This document shows positions 37,581 through 46,233 of a stretch of 48,347 nt of DNA, piece after piece; position 1 is the first letter of the stretch; each line of letters starts with the position of its first letter. A model generated the notes under the pieces. It was not told the DNA's origin. It saw only the letters and a list, made by a program, of their open reading frames with translations, and made no database searches. The stretch covers positions 1-48,347 of the forward strand of contig CAJQTN010000027.1 in the NCBI GenBank assembly GCA_905620505.1, in the 5' to 3' direction. Position numbers and translations under genes: made by a program. Source of the DNA: an uncultured Pelagibacteraceae bacterium (GTDB taxonomy: Bacteria > Pseudomonadota > Alphaproteobacteria > Pelagibacterales > Pelagibacteraceae).

Positions 37581-39288
37581 GAGTATTGTGAACCTCGTTG
37601 TTGTTTATGGCTAAAATAGGTCCAATCTTTTCTATTATCTTGCCTGCAACATAAACAGAATTCCAACCTGCCTCTGTTCTAGAAATATTGAGAGCTGATT
37701 TACCTTTGTAATGATAATTAAGATGTGGCGCACCCTTAGGGTCATCTAAAATAACAAGAAGAACATATTTTGGTTTATTTGCTGGAAATATAGAAATGAA
37801 TGTATTGATACTTTTTTTATTTTTTTTATAATTTTTTGCAGTGCCTGTTTTACCTCCCACATCATACCCAAAAATGTTAGCGTTACCAGCGGTTCCTTTT
37901 TCTTCATTCACTACTTTCCGTAACATTTTATTTATTTGATTACTTGTTTTTTTAGACACGATAGAAGCCCTGTTCTCAAAATTAGAATTTTTTCTAAGTT
38001 GCAGTGTTGGCTTTACCATATACCCTCCGTTTGTAATGGACGCGTAAGCTGTTGCTGCTTGTAATGGAGTAGTCGTAATTCCGTGCCCATAAGACACAGT
38101 TTCTAGTTTGCACTTTCCCCATTTAAAATTATGAGGTTTGCCTATTTCCTCTAGCTCAAAATCTACAACTCTTAATAGCCCAAGTTTTTCTATAAAATTT
38201 TTTAATTTAGTTTTACCAATTTGTCTGGCAATCATTAAGGAACCTATATTAGAAGATCTTATTAAAATATCTTCAACAGATAAGCTTTCAGGAAAATCAT
38301 GTATGTCTCCAATGCTGTGTGTCGAACATTTGATGTTATCAGGTATATTATTAATCATTGTTTCAGGAGATAAAATGTTTTCTTCAAGGGCAAGAGCAAT
38401 AGTAAATGTTTTAAACACAGATCCAAGTTCAAAAACACCTTTTGTGATTTGGTTCATATATTTAATGTCTGAAATATTTTCTCTGATATTTAAATTGTAG
38501 TCTGGCAGAGAAACTAGTGATAAAACTTCACCAGTCTTTACATTCATCAGCAATCCTCCAGCTGAATTTGTTCTAAAATCTTTCATTGCTTTTTTTAATT
38601 CTGTTTTAATTAAAAACTGAACATTTGAATCTAGGCTTAAAACCAAAGGTTTTTTTAATTTTTGTCTGTCTCTTAATTCTCTGTCAAAATAACTTTCAAC
38701 TCCTGAAATACCATAATTATCATCATCGATTTGACCAAGAATATGACTATATAATTGACCGTGAGGGTATACCCTGCTTTGAAATGGTTCTAGAATTATT
38801 CCTTTCTCACCTAAAGACCATAATTTATTTTTTTCGTTTTCAGTCAATCTTCTTTTTAAGTAAAATTTTTTTTTGTAATTTAATTTTTTTTTTAATTTTA
38901 TTGTAGAAATTTTAGGGAAATTTAATTTAATTTTTAAAATAAAATTTTCTTTATTTTTAATAAGATCTGATTTTACTATGGCGTGGTAAGAATTTATGTT
39001 ACGCGCCATTAATTCTCCATTTCTGTCTAAAATATCTCTTCGCAATAATGGATGATTGTAATTTTTTTTCTTATACCCTTGAAAATTAGACTCTTGAATA
39101 GATGTGGAAAAAATTGAAATTGAAAAAATAAGTATTAAAGAAAAGAAAAAAGAAAATAAAACATAAAGTCTGTCTTCGTGAACTTTAGATTTATTTGATT
39201 TTTTATTTTTTTGAGAGTGCTCAAGAAAATCATTGAAAAAAAAGGATTTTTGATTTTCATGGATAAAATTTTTTTTTTTACTTTTCAT
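37558..39288 (-). CDS. ftsI: Penicillin-binding protein 3 (septal transpeptidase FtsI)
   Basis: The 576-residue protein has a cytoplasmic tail, one membrane helix (about residues 43-63), a PBP dimer domain (RRDILDRNGELMARN near 83) and a transpeptidase domain. The three active-site motifs are SVFK with Ser290, SSN at 345-347 and KTGT at 480-483. It cross-links septal peptidoglycan in the periplasm as partner of FtsW. The cytoplasmic tail is basic and asparagine/lysine rich. It overlaps ftsL by 11 nt at the start and the murE-murF fusion by 23 nt at the end. Length is normal for class B PBPs. Confidence 0.95.
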   Translation of the reverse strand: MKSKKKNFIHENQKSFFFNDFLEHSQKNKKSNKSKVHEDRLYVLFSFFFSLILIFSISIFSTSIQESNFQGYKKKNYNHPLLRRDILDRNGELMARNINSYHAIVKSDLIKNKENFILKIKLNFPKISTIKLKKKLNYKKKFYLKRRLTENEKNKLWSLGEKGIILEPFQSRVYPHGQLYSHILGQIDDDNYGISGVESYFDRELRDRQKLKKPLVLSLDSNVQFLIKTELKKAMKDFRTNSAGGLLMNVKTGEVLSLVSLPDYNLNIRENISDIKYMNQITKGVFELGSVFKTFTIALALEENILSPETMINNIPDNIKCSTHSIGDIHDFPESLSVEDILIRSSNIGSLMIARQIGKTKLKNFIEKLGLLRVVDFELEEIGKPHNFKWGKCKLETVSYGHGITTTPLQAATAYASITNGGYMVKPTLQLRKNSNFENRASIVSKKTSNQINKMLRKVVNEEKGTAGNANIFGYDVGGKTGTAKNYKKNKKSINTFISIFPANKPKYVLLVILDDPKGAPHLNYHYKGKSALNISRTEAGWNSVYVAGKIIEKIGPILAINNNEVHNTHVVKKNN

Positions 39289-39604
39289 TAATTGGAATGC
39301 TGGTTATTTTCTTTTGTGCAGATATAAAATTATCGATATTTAAATAAATTTGTGAAAACTCTAAATTATTATATTTTTGATCTAAATTTTCTTCTACGTT
39401 ACTTGTCAGAAGGGCCGGCGAACTTAAATATTGAAATTCTAGACTGGCCTCTAATAAATTTTTTTCTAAGTTGAATATATTATTTTGATGTTTTTGTATT
39501 TTTTTTTCTATTAGTCTACTTTCATTTTTAATTATGGGTATAGCAACAAAAAAGGAAATATAGATTGAAATTATTATTAGTTTTTTTTTATTATACAGCA
39601 GCAT
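39278..39604 (-). CDS. ftsL: Cell division protein FtsL
   Basis: The 108-residue bitopic protein has a short basic N-terminus, a membrane helix (about residues 9-25) and a heptad-rich segment RLIEKKIQKHQNNIFNLEKNLLEA suited to a coiled coil. It ends with YLSSPALLTSNVEENL, where FtsL proteins often have the S/P-x-x-L/I boundary. It has little primary conservation, so the call depends on size, topology and its place between rsmH and ftsI. It activates FtsW/FtsI with FtsQ and FtsB. It overlaps rsmH by 14 nt and ftsI by 11 nt. Confidence 0.8.
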   Translation of the reverse strand: MLLYNKKKLIIISIYISFFVAIPIIKNESRLIEKKIQKHQNNIFNLEKNLLEASLEFQYLSSPALLTSNVEENLDQKYNNLEFSQIYLNIDNFISAQKKITSIPINEK

Positions 39605-40610
39605 TTTCTATATCTATGTATTTTTTGAATTCTTCTTTAAATTCTTTTGGGTAAATAAATTCTTGTTTTGTACGAACTGCTTCCCTTAATTTTGCTGATC
39701 TTGAGGCTGGATTTCTAATTAATTCTTCTGGTCCTGGTATTAAAAAATTATTTTTATATTTTTTAAAAAAGGAATTTTTTTGATTATTTTCAATTGGCAT
39801 ATATCTAGATGGGTTAGATTTATTGGATGAATAGTTCGTAAAATAGTATTTAACAATTTTATCTTCAATTGAGTGAAAACTTATGACAATTATTTTTCCT
39901 CCAAATTTAATAATTTGACTTGCTTTAATCAATCCTTCTATTAATTCTGTGGTTTCTTTGTTTACAAATATTCGTAAGGCTTGAAATGTTTTTGTGCAAA
40001 CATTTATTTTTTTATTATAATTTTTTTTTTTACTTATTTCTATTATTCGAACTAACTCTGTAACTGTATCAATCTTTTTTATTGCTCTTGCTTTTATTAT
40101 ATTTTTTGCAATTTTACCTGCCTCTTGTTCTTCTCCAAGAATTTTTATTATTAGTTTAAGATTTTTTTCATCTAATGTATTAATAACATCTTCGGCTGAA
40201 ATTTTAGAAAGACCCATTTGCATATCTATTTTTTCATTAGATTTAAATGAAAATCCGCGGCTGTAATCTTGAAGTTGAAAAGTGGATAAACCCAAATCAA
40301 AAATTATTATATCAGGTTCGTTTTCTTTTTTAATTACTTTGTCCAAATTACTAAATTTTTCATTAAAAAAAGTAAATTTTTTTGGGAATTCTTTTTCTAA
40401 ATTTTTTCCTCTATTAATTACAGACTTGTCTCTATCTATGGCTATAACCTTAACATTAGGAAATTTTAGTAATTCTCTGGAATAGCCACCTCCTCCAAAA
40501 GTACAATCTAAAATTAATTGATTTTTATTATTAATTAAACAAGTTTGAACGACCTCATCTAACATAACTGGAAAATGTTTTTTTTCCAATGATGAAATAG
40601 TAATATTCAT
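39591..40610 (-). CDS. rsmH: 16S rRNA m4C1402 methyltransferase RsmH (MraW)
   Basis: The 339-residue protein starts with HFPVMLDEVVQTC near residue 12, then the SAM loop DCTFGGGGYSRELL near 35, IDRDKSVI near 58, DLGLSTFQLQDYSRGFSF near 105, TKTFQALRIFVNKE near 206, IVISFHSIEDKIVK near 237 and NPASRSAKLREAVR near 301. All are hallmarks of RsmH. It N4-methylates C1402 in the ribosomal P site. Starts 18 nt after the ftsZ stop, so here it follows ftsZ rather than mraZ. Confidence 0.96.
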   Translation of the reverse strand: MNITISSLEKKHFPVMLDEVVQTCLINNKNQLILDCTFGGGGYSRELLKFPNVKVIAIDRDKSVINRGKNLEKEFPKKFTFFNEKFSNLDKVIKKENEPDIIIFDLGLSTFQLQDYSRGFSFKSNEKIDMQMGLSKISAEDVINTLDEKNLKLIIKILGEEQEAGKIAKNIIKARAIKKIDTVTELVRIIEISKKKNYNKKINVCTKTFQALRIFVNKETTELIEGLIKASQIIKFGGKIIVISFHSIEDKIVKYYFTNYSSNKSNPSRYMPIENNQKNSFFKKYKNNFLIPGPEELIRNPASRSAKLREAVRTKQEFIYPKEFKEEFKKYIDIENAAV

Positions 40611-40628
40611 TCAATTTTTTTTTTACCA

Positions 40629-42044
40629 TTAAAACTTTTGTCTTCTTAAGAATGCAGGTATCTCGAAATCTTCTTCCTGATTATTTTCTTGGGCAAAAAG
40701 TTTCTGCTCTGGTTCTGCAAATGTAGTATTGTTTTCATTTAAAGATGTCTCTTCAGAAAAAAGCTTTGGCGTGTGCTCTTCTTCTGTAGGTAGCACTGGT
40801 TCTTCTCGTGAAGACACTTGCTCTATTGAATCAAGTTCGAATAAAGTTTCACCAGACGACGCTTCTATGTTTGCTTCATTTTCAGTCGTATTCAGAAATT
40901 GCTCTTCATTTACTTCGAAATGTTCATCCAATTTCAGAGCTGTTGCTCCACTTATTGAGCTATTAATAGTGTTATTTTGCATTATTGTTCCCTTAGAAAA
41001 TAGGGCTGCATCTGAATAACCGCTGTTTCTATTTTGTATTCTGTTAACCATATTAACAACTCCATTTGTGTTGGCTAATTGACCATCTAAAGCTGTTGCA
41101 ACTATTGATACTCTCATTTTTCCATTAAGCGACTCATCTTTAATAGCACCAAAAATTAATTCTGCTTCTGGATCTACTTCTGCTCTTATTTTATTTACAG
41201 CTTGATCTACCTCAAAGAGCGTTATGTCTTTTCCACCAGTTATATTAACTAATAAACCTCTTGCTCCTTTAAGCGAGTAATCATCAATTAGTGGGTTGTT
41301 TAAAGCCATGTCAGTTGCAGCTAAAGCTCTGTTCTCACCTTCTGCTTCTCCAGTTCCCATCATAGCTTTTCCCATCGAGCTCATAACGGTTTCAACATCT
41401 GCAAAATCTAAATTTATAATTCCTGGTTTAACCATAAGGTCCGTAATGCTTTGAACTCCATGATTTAAAACATCATTAGATAAATGAAATGAATCTTCAA
41501 ATGTTGTTGTCTCGCTAGCAACTTTAAAAAGATTTTGATTTGGAACAACTATAGAGGTATCTAAATGTTTTTTTAGTTCATTCATTCCCTCAATTGCTCT
41601 ACGCATTCTTTTGGGTCCTTCGTAAGAAAAAGGAAGAGTGATAACACCAACGGTTAAAATGTTAAGTTCTCTAGCTGCTTTAGCTATTACACTTGATGCC
41701 CCTGTCCCAGTTCCTCCGCCCATGCCAGCAGTAATAAATACCATATTAGCGTCTTGTAAAAAATTTATTATTTCGTTTAGAGATTCATCCGCAGCAGCTT
41801 GCCCAATATCATGCTTTGCTCCAGCTCCTAAACCTTGAGTCAAACTTGTGCCAATTTGAATTCTTGCATCAGCTTTACTTAATTTTAAATCTTGAGCATC
41901 TGTATTAACTGCAGCAAATTCTACACCTTGCATTCCTGCTTCGATCATAGAGTTTATTGCATTTCCACCAGCACCTCCAACTCCTAAAACTAAAATTCTT
42001 GGTTTTAACTCTTTAAGCTCTCCACTTCCTATTCTTATTGTCAT
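40629..42044 (-). CDS. ftsZ: Cell division GTPase FtsZ
   Basis: The 471-residue protein has [16 protein letters not shown] near residue 23, the tubulin signature [10 protein letters not shown] near 110, a T7-loop area with NLDFADVET near 203, and the C-terminal peptide [13 protein letters not shown] that binds FtsA and ZipA-like partners. A variable acidic linker of about 120 residues precedes it. FtsZ polymerises at midcell. Its start overlaps the mraZ stop as ATGA, and GGGGAG, 6 nt upstream of ATG, is a very strong ribosome-binding site. This suggests high expression. The position between mraZ and rsmH is not the usual one after ftsA. Confidence 0.98.
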   Translation of the reverse strand: MTIRIGSGELKELKPRILVLGVGGAGGNAINSMIEAGMQGVEFAAVNTDAQDLKLSKADARIQIGTSLTQGLGAGAKHDIGQAAADESLNEIINFLQDANMVFITAGMGGGTGTGASSVIAKAARELNILTVGVITLPFSYEGPKRMRRAIEGMNELKKHLDTSIVVPNQNLFKVASETTTFEDSFHLSNDVLNHGVQSITDLMVKPGIINLDFADVETVMSSMGKAMMGTGEAEGENRALAATDMALNNPLIDDYSLKGARGLLVNITGGKDITLFEVDQAVNKIRAEVDPEAELIFGAIKDESLNGKMRVSIVATALDGQLANTNGVVNMVNRIQNRNSGYSDAALFSKGTIMQNNTINSSISGATALKLDEHFEVNEEQFLNTTENEANIEASSGETLFELDSIEQVSSREEPVLPTEEEHTPKLFSEETSLNENNTTFAEPEQKLFAQENNQEEDFEIPAFLRRQKF

Positions 42045-42505
42045 ATTTTCTCCCCTGTTAGTTTGTTATCCCATTTTAAGTTAGATCTGTTTTGATACGC
42101 TTTTTTTCTTGCGACTATTTTAAATTTTTCAAAAGATTTAGGCTCCCATATTTGAAAAGTTTTGCCTAAACCAACAAATAAGATGCTGTTTTTAATTTTT
42201 GCATGGTTTAATAGTTTATCTGTAATTAAAACTCTACCTTCGCTATCAAATTGTAAGCTCATACTTTCAGACAAAACTGAAGTTGCAAAATAATCTCTTT
42301 TTTCTTCGAAAGGGTTTAGTGAATCTATTGTATTTGAAAGTTTTTTTATTCTATCTTCAGAACAAGCTTCGAGTGCTTCATGATTAAAAGATGGATAAGC
42401 AACAAATCCGTTATAGCCCAAAGAGCTTAAATGAGATCTAAAGCTAGCTGGCACTGAAACCCTCCGTTTTTTGTCTAGTTTGTTCTCGTAGCTTGATAAA
42501 AACAT
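42041..42505 (-). CDS. mraZ: Transcriptional regulator MraZ
   Basis: The 154-residue protein has two SpoVT/AbrB-like halves. The first reads [21 protein letters not shown] near residue 6 and the second [21 protein letters not shown] near 88; the DxxGR/DKKRR elements are the MraZ signature. It forms a ring-shaped oligomer that binds repeated DNA motifs and represses its own operon in E. coli. It is the first gene of the dcw run. Three TGGG repeats at 10-bp spacing over the candidate promoter (42598-42640) fit such autoregulation. The stop overlaps ftsZ. Confidence 0.95.
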   Translation of the reverse strand: MFLSSYENKLDKKRRVSVPASFRSHLSSLGYNGFVAYPSFNHEALEACSEDRIKKLSNTIDSLNPFEEKRDYFATSVLSESMSLQFDSEGRVLITDKLLNHAKIKNSILFVGLGKTFQIWEPKSFEKFKIVARKKAYQNRSNLKWDNKLTGEKI

Positions 42506-42597
42506 AATTTTTTAGTCCACACATAAAAAAGAAAGCTGAGAAAAATAAATGTTTTAAAACAGTCTTTTCTTTAAAATATTTCAACAAAACTCCTATT

Positions 42598-42621
42598 TGG
42601 GTTTTTATGGGATGTTATGGG
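42598..42621 (+). promoter_or_regulatory. Three MraZ-type TGGG boxes at 10-bp spacing
   Basis: TGGG occurs at 42598, 42608 and 42618 on the plus strand, each exactly 10 bp from the next. MraZ of E. coli binds three TGGGN repeats with 5-nt spacers, which is the same 10-bp period. Here the boxes lie just after, at and before the candidate -10 hexamer of mraZ, so bound MraZ would block RNA polymerase. Confidence 0.75.
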
Positions 42622-42640
42622 TTGTATTGAAAATAGTCAA
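42612..42640 (-). promoter_or_regulatory. Putative promoter of the mraZ-led dcw operon
   Basis: On the minus strand, TTGACT (42635-42640) is followed by a 17-nt spacer and TAACAT (42612-42617). The start would be near 42605, about 100 nt before the mraZ ATG at 42505. The rest of the leader (42506-42600) is A/T-rich with no other recognised element. Confidence 0.6.
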
Positions 42641-42711
42641 TACATTACTTTTTTGCCTAAAAACTAGAAGGTGATGTTTAATTTTTGATTTTGAAGAAAA
42701 TATCTCATTTT

Positions 42712-43075
42712 GCTAGATAGTCTGTAAGCCGGGTTCTGTCATTAAAGCAGTCATTTCTCTAGGCCTAAACTCACGCTTAGACTCAAGCAGCTAACCCAGA
42801 CAACGAACTAAAGACGGTTTTTAGCGCTGATAAATCAACACAATGTCATCTCTATTTAGCCTTGCTCCCAGTGGGGTTTACCATGCGTTTTTTGTTACCA
42901 AAAAACCGGTGTGCTCTTACCACACCTTTTCACCCTTGCCTTGATAAGGCGGTTTATTTTCTGTGGCACTGTCCCTAAGGTCACCCTCGCCAGCCATTAA
43001 CTGGCACTGTGTCTTTATGGAGCCCGGACTTTCCTCTACTAACAAAAGTTAATAGCGACAAGCCAACTATCTAGC
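42712..43075 (-). ncRNA. rnpB: RNase P RNA, bacterial class A
   Basis: On the minus strand the RNA begins GCTAGATAGT and ends ACTATCTAGC, a 10-bp P1 helix. GAGGAAAGTCCGGGC at about 43022-43036 is the conserved 5' core (P4/CR I), and GACAGAACCCGGCTTACAG near 42720-42738 is the conserved 3' core. The length of 364 nt and GGTAAACCCCACTGGGAGCAAG in the middle agree with class A. It is the catalytic subunit that matures tRNA 5' ends. It lies in the gap between mraZ and the amidase gene, reading in the same direction as the dcw operon. Confidence 0.96.
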
Positions 43076-43086
43076 AATGAAGTTTT

Positions 43087-43116
43087 ATTATACTTACGTA
43101 ACAGAGATCAAGCTAA
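43087..43116 (-). promoter_or_regulatory. Putative rnpB promoter
   Basis: TATAAT (minus strand, 43087-43092) is 11 nt upstream of the predicted 5' end of RNase P RNA. The -35 region is unclear: TTAGCT with an 18-nt spacer is the best candidate, and it overlaps the end of the amidase gene. Confidence 0.5.
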
Positions 43117-43841
43117 TATTTTGGAGAACTAGCTAAATAATGACTAATTTGTAGGCTTTCGTAATCTATCAGTCCATTAACTTTATTTTGTCTAAACCTT
43201 CTTTGAAATACCTTTATTATCTTCAAGTCACTTTGAGATGATTTTTTTTTATCAAAATATCGGTAGCCAATTTTATACAAATTGCTAAAAAAAATATTAC
43301 GCAAATCATTTTTGCTCATGTTGTGGTTTATGATGTTTTTGTTGCTTGGATTGTACCAGTAACCAATTTTTTTTTTTGATAAAAAATACCAAGGAAATTT
43401 TTCTCCTGGATCTTTTTTTCTTAAAGGCGCCACGTCTGAATGACCAAGAATATTACTTTTTTTTATCTTGTATTTTTTAATTAAAAACTTGCAGAGTAAA
43501 ATTAATTTGGAAATTTGTTTTTTAGAAAAATTTTCATACCCAAATTGATGGCCTTTATTTACAAGTTCGATGCCAATTGAATGGCGATTAAGATTGGTAA
43601 AATTTTTCCACTTTGATCGTCCGGCGTGCCAGGCAGTATTTTTTTCATCAACCATACTTATTATTTTTCCTTTTCTATCGATCAAATAATGCGTGCTTAC
43701 TTTGCTCTTAATGCTAGTTAGTCTCTTAATACATGCTCGTACTGATTGCATTCCTGTATAATGAATTACTATAAACTTAATATCTTTTTTTGGACGATTT
43801 TTAATAGAATAGTTTGGAGATTGAAAAATATTAACTTTCAT
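43113..43841 (-). CDS. N-acetylmuramoyl-L-alanine amidase (Amidase_2, AmiD/AmpD-like)
   Basis: The 242-residue protein has FIVIHYTGM near residue 23 (first zinc His), VSTHYLIDRKGKI near 47, NTAWHAGRSKW near 68, NRHSIGIELVN near 84, and ILGHSDVAPLRKKDPGEKFPW near 131 with the remaining ligands. The C-terminal 70 residues, including DLKIIKVFQRRF and GLIDYESL, resemble a peptidoglycan-binding domain, as in AmiD. It cleaves the bond between MurNAc and L-alanine. No signal peptide or lipobox is visible, so it may act in the cytoplasm on recycled anhydromuropeptides, as AmpD does. Divergent from mlaA; ends 37 nt from rnpB. Confidence 0.85.
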   Translation of the reverse strand: MKVNIFQSPNYSIKNRPKKDIKFIVIHYTGMQSVRACIKRLTSIKSKVSTHYLIDRKGKIISMVDEKNTAWHAGRSKWKNFTNLNRHSIGIELVNKGHQFGYENFSKKQISKLILLCKFLIKKYKIKKSNILGHSDVAPLRKKDPGEKFPWYFLSKKKIGYWYNPSNKNIINHNMSKNDLRNIFFSNLYKIGYRYFDKKKSSQSDLKIIKVFQRRFRQNKVNGLIDYESLQISHYLASSPKY

Positions 43842-43885
43842 ATATATAAATTATCTTATATTATCTTAAAAAAACTATGTAATAG

Positions 43886-43913
43886 TTGCCTTTTGCACTA
43901 GTAATATTATAAA
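43886..43913 (+). promoter_or_regulatory. Putative promoter of mlaA-mlaC
   Basis: TTGCCT (43886-43891), 16-nt spacer and TATAAA (43908-43913). Transcription would start about 43920, 14 nt before the mlaA ATG. The position is in the 92-nt divergent gap with the amidase gene. Confidence 0.45.
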
Positions 43914-43933
43914 TTATATATATACAAGCCATA

Positions 43934-44680
43934 ATGGATCTAAAAAAAATTATAATTTTAATTTCAGCTAGTTTTCTTCTTTTGTCTACCAGTTTAAGAG
44001 CAGAACCGGAAAAAGAGTGTTTTGAAAAGGTAAGCAGAAATATTTTTAAATTCAACAAAAGTTTTGATAAAGCTATTTTTAGACCAATTGCTGTTGGTTA
44101 CAATAAATTACCCGAACGAATTAAAGAAGGAACGGGAAATTTTACATCAAATATTGGAACTCTATTAACTGTTCCAAATCATATTTTACAAGGTAATTGG
44201 AGATTAGCAGGTGAATCGGGTGCTAGCTTTTTAATTAACTCAACTATTGGTGTGCTTGGTTTTGGTAACCCGGCAGCTAAAATGGGTTTAAAAAATCAAC
44301 AAGAAGACATAGGTCAAACATTAGGTTCGTATGGATTTGGTGCTGGGTGCTATTTTGTTTTACCAATATTAGGCCCGACAACAGTTAGAGATTCTTTTGG
44401 AAGGGTTGTAGATACTTTTATTGACCCGTTTGCAAACGTAACATTAGGAGATCGTAAACTATTAAATATATCGGGAAGTGATATAGATTATTATTCAGTT
44501 AATGGAGCCTCTGCAGTAGATTTTCGAGCCGATAATATGACAAATTTAGATAGTTTAGAAAAAAATTCTTTAGACATGTATGCCGCCATGAAAAGTTTAT
44601 ATTTACAAAATAGAGAAAAAAAAATTAGCAATACTTTTTCGTCTTTGGACGAAGATGATTGGTCTGAATTTAACAAATAA
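43934..44680 (+). CDS. mlaA: MlaA/VacJ-type outer-membrane lipid-asymmetry protein
   Basis: The 248-residue protein has a signal peptide (about residues 1-23) and the VacJ domain: FNKSFDKAIFRPIAVGY near residue 40, GNFTSNIGTLLTVPNHILQG near 71, INSTIGVLGFGNPAAKMGL near 98, EDIGQTLGSYGFGAGCYFVLP near 122 and LGPTTVRDSFGRVVD near 145. It should remove mislocalised phospholipids from the outer leaflet. The signal peptide ends LRA-E without a lipobox cysteine, unlike E. coli MlaA. mlaC follows 11 nt later; mlaFEDB are not in the window. Confidence 0.92.
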   Translation: MDLKKIIILISASFLLLSTSLRAEPEKECFEKVSRNIFKFNKSFDKAIFRPIAVGYNKLPERIKEGTGNFTSNIGTLLTVPNHILQGNWRLAGESGASFLINSTIGVLGFGNPAAKMGLKNQQEDIGQTLGSYGFGAGCYFVLPILGPTTVRDSFGRVVDTFIDPFANVTLGDRKLLNISGSDIDYYSVNGASAVDFRADNMTNLDSLEKNSLDMYAAMKSLYLQNREKKISNTFSSLDEDDWSEFNK

Positions 44681-44691
44681 TTATTATAACA

Positions 44692-45291
44692 ATGAGAAAA
44701 CTAATTAATTCATTAGTATTCGTGGTTTTGGTTTTAAGTAGCACGAATGCTTTCTCTTACGACTCAGACCCAAAAAATTTTATCAATGAACTTGTTAGCG
44801 ATGCTATTAAAACATTAAGTGATAAAAATATTTCAAACGCTGACAAAAGTAAAAAAATTGAAACTATTGCTCTTGAAAATGTAGATATAAATGCACTTGG
44901 TATGTATACTTTAGGCAGCATAAGAAAGACTTTAGATCAAGATACTATTAAAAAATACAAAAGCTTATTTGAAAAATATTTCCTAAAAAGTTTAACTTCT
45001 AGATTAACTGATTATTCTAAACAGAAATTTGAAGTTGTGAGTGCTGAACAAAAAAGTGAAAATTATACTATAGTAAATTCACGGATTGCAGAGGGTTCAT
45101 CGCAACCAGAAATTAAGATAAACTGGAGAGTTTATATAAAAGATCCTACTAAACCTCTAATCAGAGACTTAATTGTCGAGGGACTAAGTTTAGCTAAGAC
45201 ACAGAAAGAAGAGTTTTCATCTATTTTAAATTCGAACAATAACGATATAAAAATTTTATTTTTTAAATTAGAAGAATTTATAAATAATTAA
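44692..45291 (+). CDS. mlaC: Periplasmic phospholipid-carrier MlaC
   Basis: The 199-residue protein has a signal peptide (MRKLINSLVFVVLVLSSTNA) and the Tol-Tol/MlaC fold. It shows FINELVSDAIKTLSDKN near residue 29, ALGMYTLGSIRKTLDQDTIKKY near 69, YFLKSLTSRLTDYSKQKFEV near 97 and INWRVYIKD..PLIRDLIVEGLSLAKTQKEEFSSIL near 143-182. It ferries phospholipid between MlaA and the MlaFEDB complex in the periplasm. It is cotranscribed with mlaA. The stop lies 1 nt from the 3' end of a tRNA gene on the other strand, so any terminator must overlap that tRNA. Confidence 0.92.
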   Translation: MRKLINSLVFVVLVLSSTNAFSYDSDPKNFINELVSDAIKTLSDKNISNADKSKKIETIALENVDINALGMYTLGSIRKTLDQDTIKKYKSLFEKYFLKSLTSRLTDYSKQKFEVVSAEQKSENYTIVNSRIAEGSSQPEIKINWRVYIKDPTKPLIRDLIVEGLSLAKTQKEEFSSILNSNNNDIKILFFKLEEFINN

Positions 45292-45292
45292 T

Positions 45293-45369
45293 TGGTGGGC
45301 CCGGTAGGACTCGAACCTACGACCAATACATTATGAGTGTACTGCTCTAACCAACTGAGCTACAGGCCC
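45293..45369 (-). tRNA. tRNA with CAT anticodon (tRNA-Ile2 or tRNA-Met)
   Basis: The minus strand reads as a 77-nt cloverleaf. The acceptor stem is GGGCCTG with CGGGCCC, the D-arm is GCTCAGTTGGTTAGAGC, the anticodon loop is CTCATAA and the T-arm is GTAGG-TTCGAGT-CCTAC. CCA is encoded at 45293-45295. The CAT anticodon fits elongator tRNA-Met or lysidine-modified tRNA-Ile2. GAGCAG before the anticodon arm and TTGGTCG after it recall tRNA-Ile2 of E. coli, so Ile2 is somewhat favoured. It is not an initiator, since the first pair is G-C. Confidence 0.95.
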
Positions 45370-45440
45370 TAAACTAATTAACAACATTTTATAAGTCTTT
45401 TTTTACTTCTTCAAGGTAAATTTAAAATAAAAATTTTAAT

Positions 45441-46202
45441 TTAAATTTTTTTCCAAATTTCATTTATTGCTATATCGTCTTTAAAAATTAAACATTCTTT
45501 TTCATATCCTGCTTCATTTAAAAAATTATCAATTGTATGCAATGTTATATTTTTTGGAATTAAAGTTGGGTGTTTTTCAATCATAATCAAAGCTTTGTAT
45601 TTTTTAAGTGTGTTTATTGCTCCTTGCAAAACTTCATATTCGGCACCCTCGACATCAATTTTAATGAAATTAGGTTCAAGGCCTAGTTTTTTTACGAGAT
45701 CATCAATTCTAATAGATTCGATGATTTCTGAGTTTTTTATATTTTTAGTCTCACTAAAGTAAACTGGATGACCATAATCAGTTGGGTATTTTCTTGCTGT
45801 CTTGCTGTTGCTGATAGGGCTAGAAATAAATTCTAGTTTAATATGATTAAATATTTTTTTTAAAACTTTTAAATTTTCTAATAAATCTTTTTTAATATTT
45901 GGATCAGGTTCACAATGTACGAAAACATCATTAATATTTGCTTTTGGTGCTAGCAAGAAAGAATAAACGCCACGAGAAGCTCCGATATCTAAAAAATCTC
46001 CTCCATCATACAGATTAAAAACAATATCTGCTTCCTTTTTTAATCTAGGCCAACTTTTCCAAATACTCAACATTGAAATAATTTTTAAATTTAAAATATA
46101 TTTTTTTTGGTCCCACAATACTGTCGATGCAGGTACATATTTTTCGTATTTTTTTAAAAATTTATAAAGTAAAGGTAATGTTCTTTTTAATGCTAAAGAC
46201 AT
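45441..46202 (-). CDS. FkbM-family methyltransferase
   Basis: The 253-residue protein has GGDFLDIGASRGVYSFLLA near residue 67 (SAM loop), VHCEPDPNIKKDLLENL near 95, SIRIDDLVKKLGLEPNFIKIDVEGAEYEVLQGA near 165-197 and ALIMIEKHP near 207. This is the FkbM (Methyltransf_21) motif set, with the conserved DVEGAE. Members methylate sugars, peptides or polyketides; many lie in surface-glycan loci. It is an odd neighbour between a tRNA and rpoD, and may be an insertion next to the tRNA gene. It follows rpoD on the same strand after 31 nt. The substrate is unknown. Confidence 0.85.
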   Translation of the reverse strand: MSLALKRTLPLLYKFLKKYEKYVPASTVLWDQKKYILNLKIISMLSIWKSWPRLKKEADIVFNLYDGGDFLDIGASRGVYSFLLAPKANINDVFVHCEPDPNIKKDLLENLKVLKKIFNHIKLEFISSPISNSKTARKYPTDYGHPVYFSETKNIKNSEIIESIRIDDLVKKLGLEPNFIKIDVEGAEYEVLQGAINTLKKYKALIMIEKHPTLIPKNITLHTIDNFLNEAGYEKECLIFKDDIAINEIWKKI

Positions 46203-46233
46203 AAATTAATCATTTTAATTAATGTAAATATTT

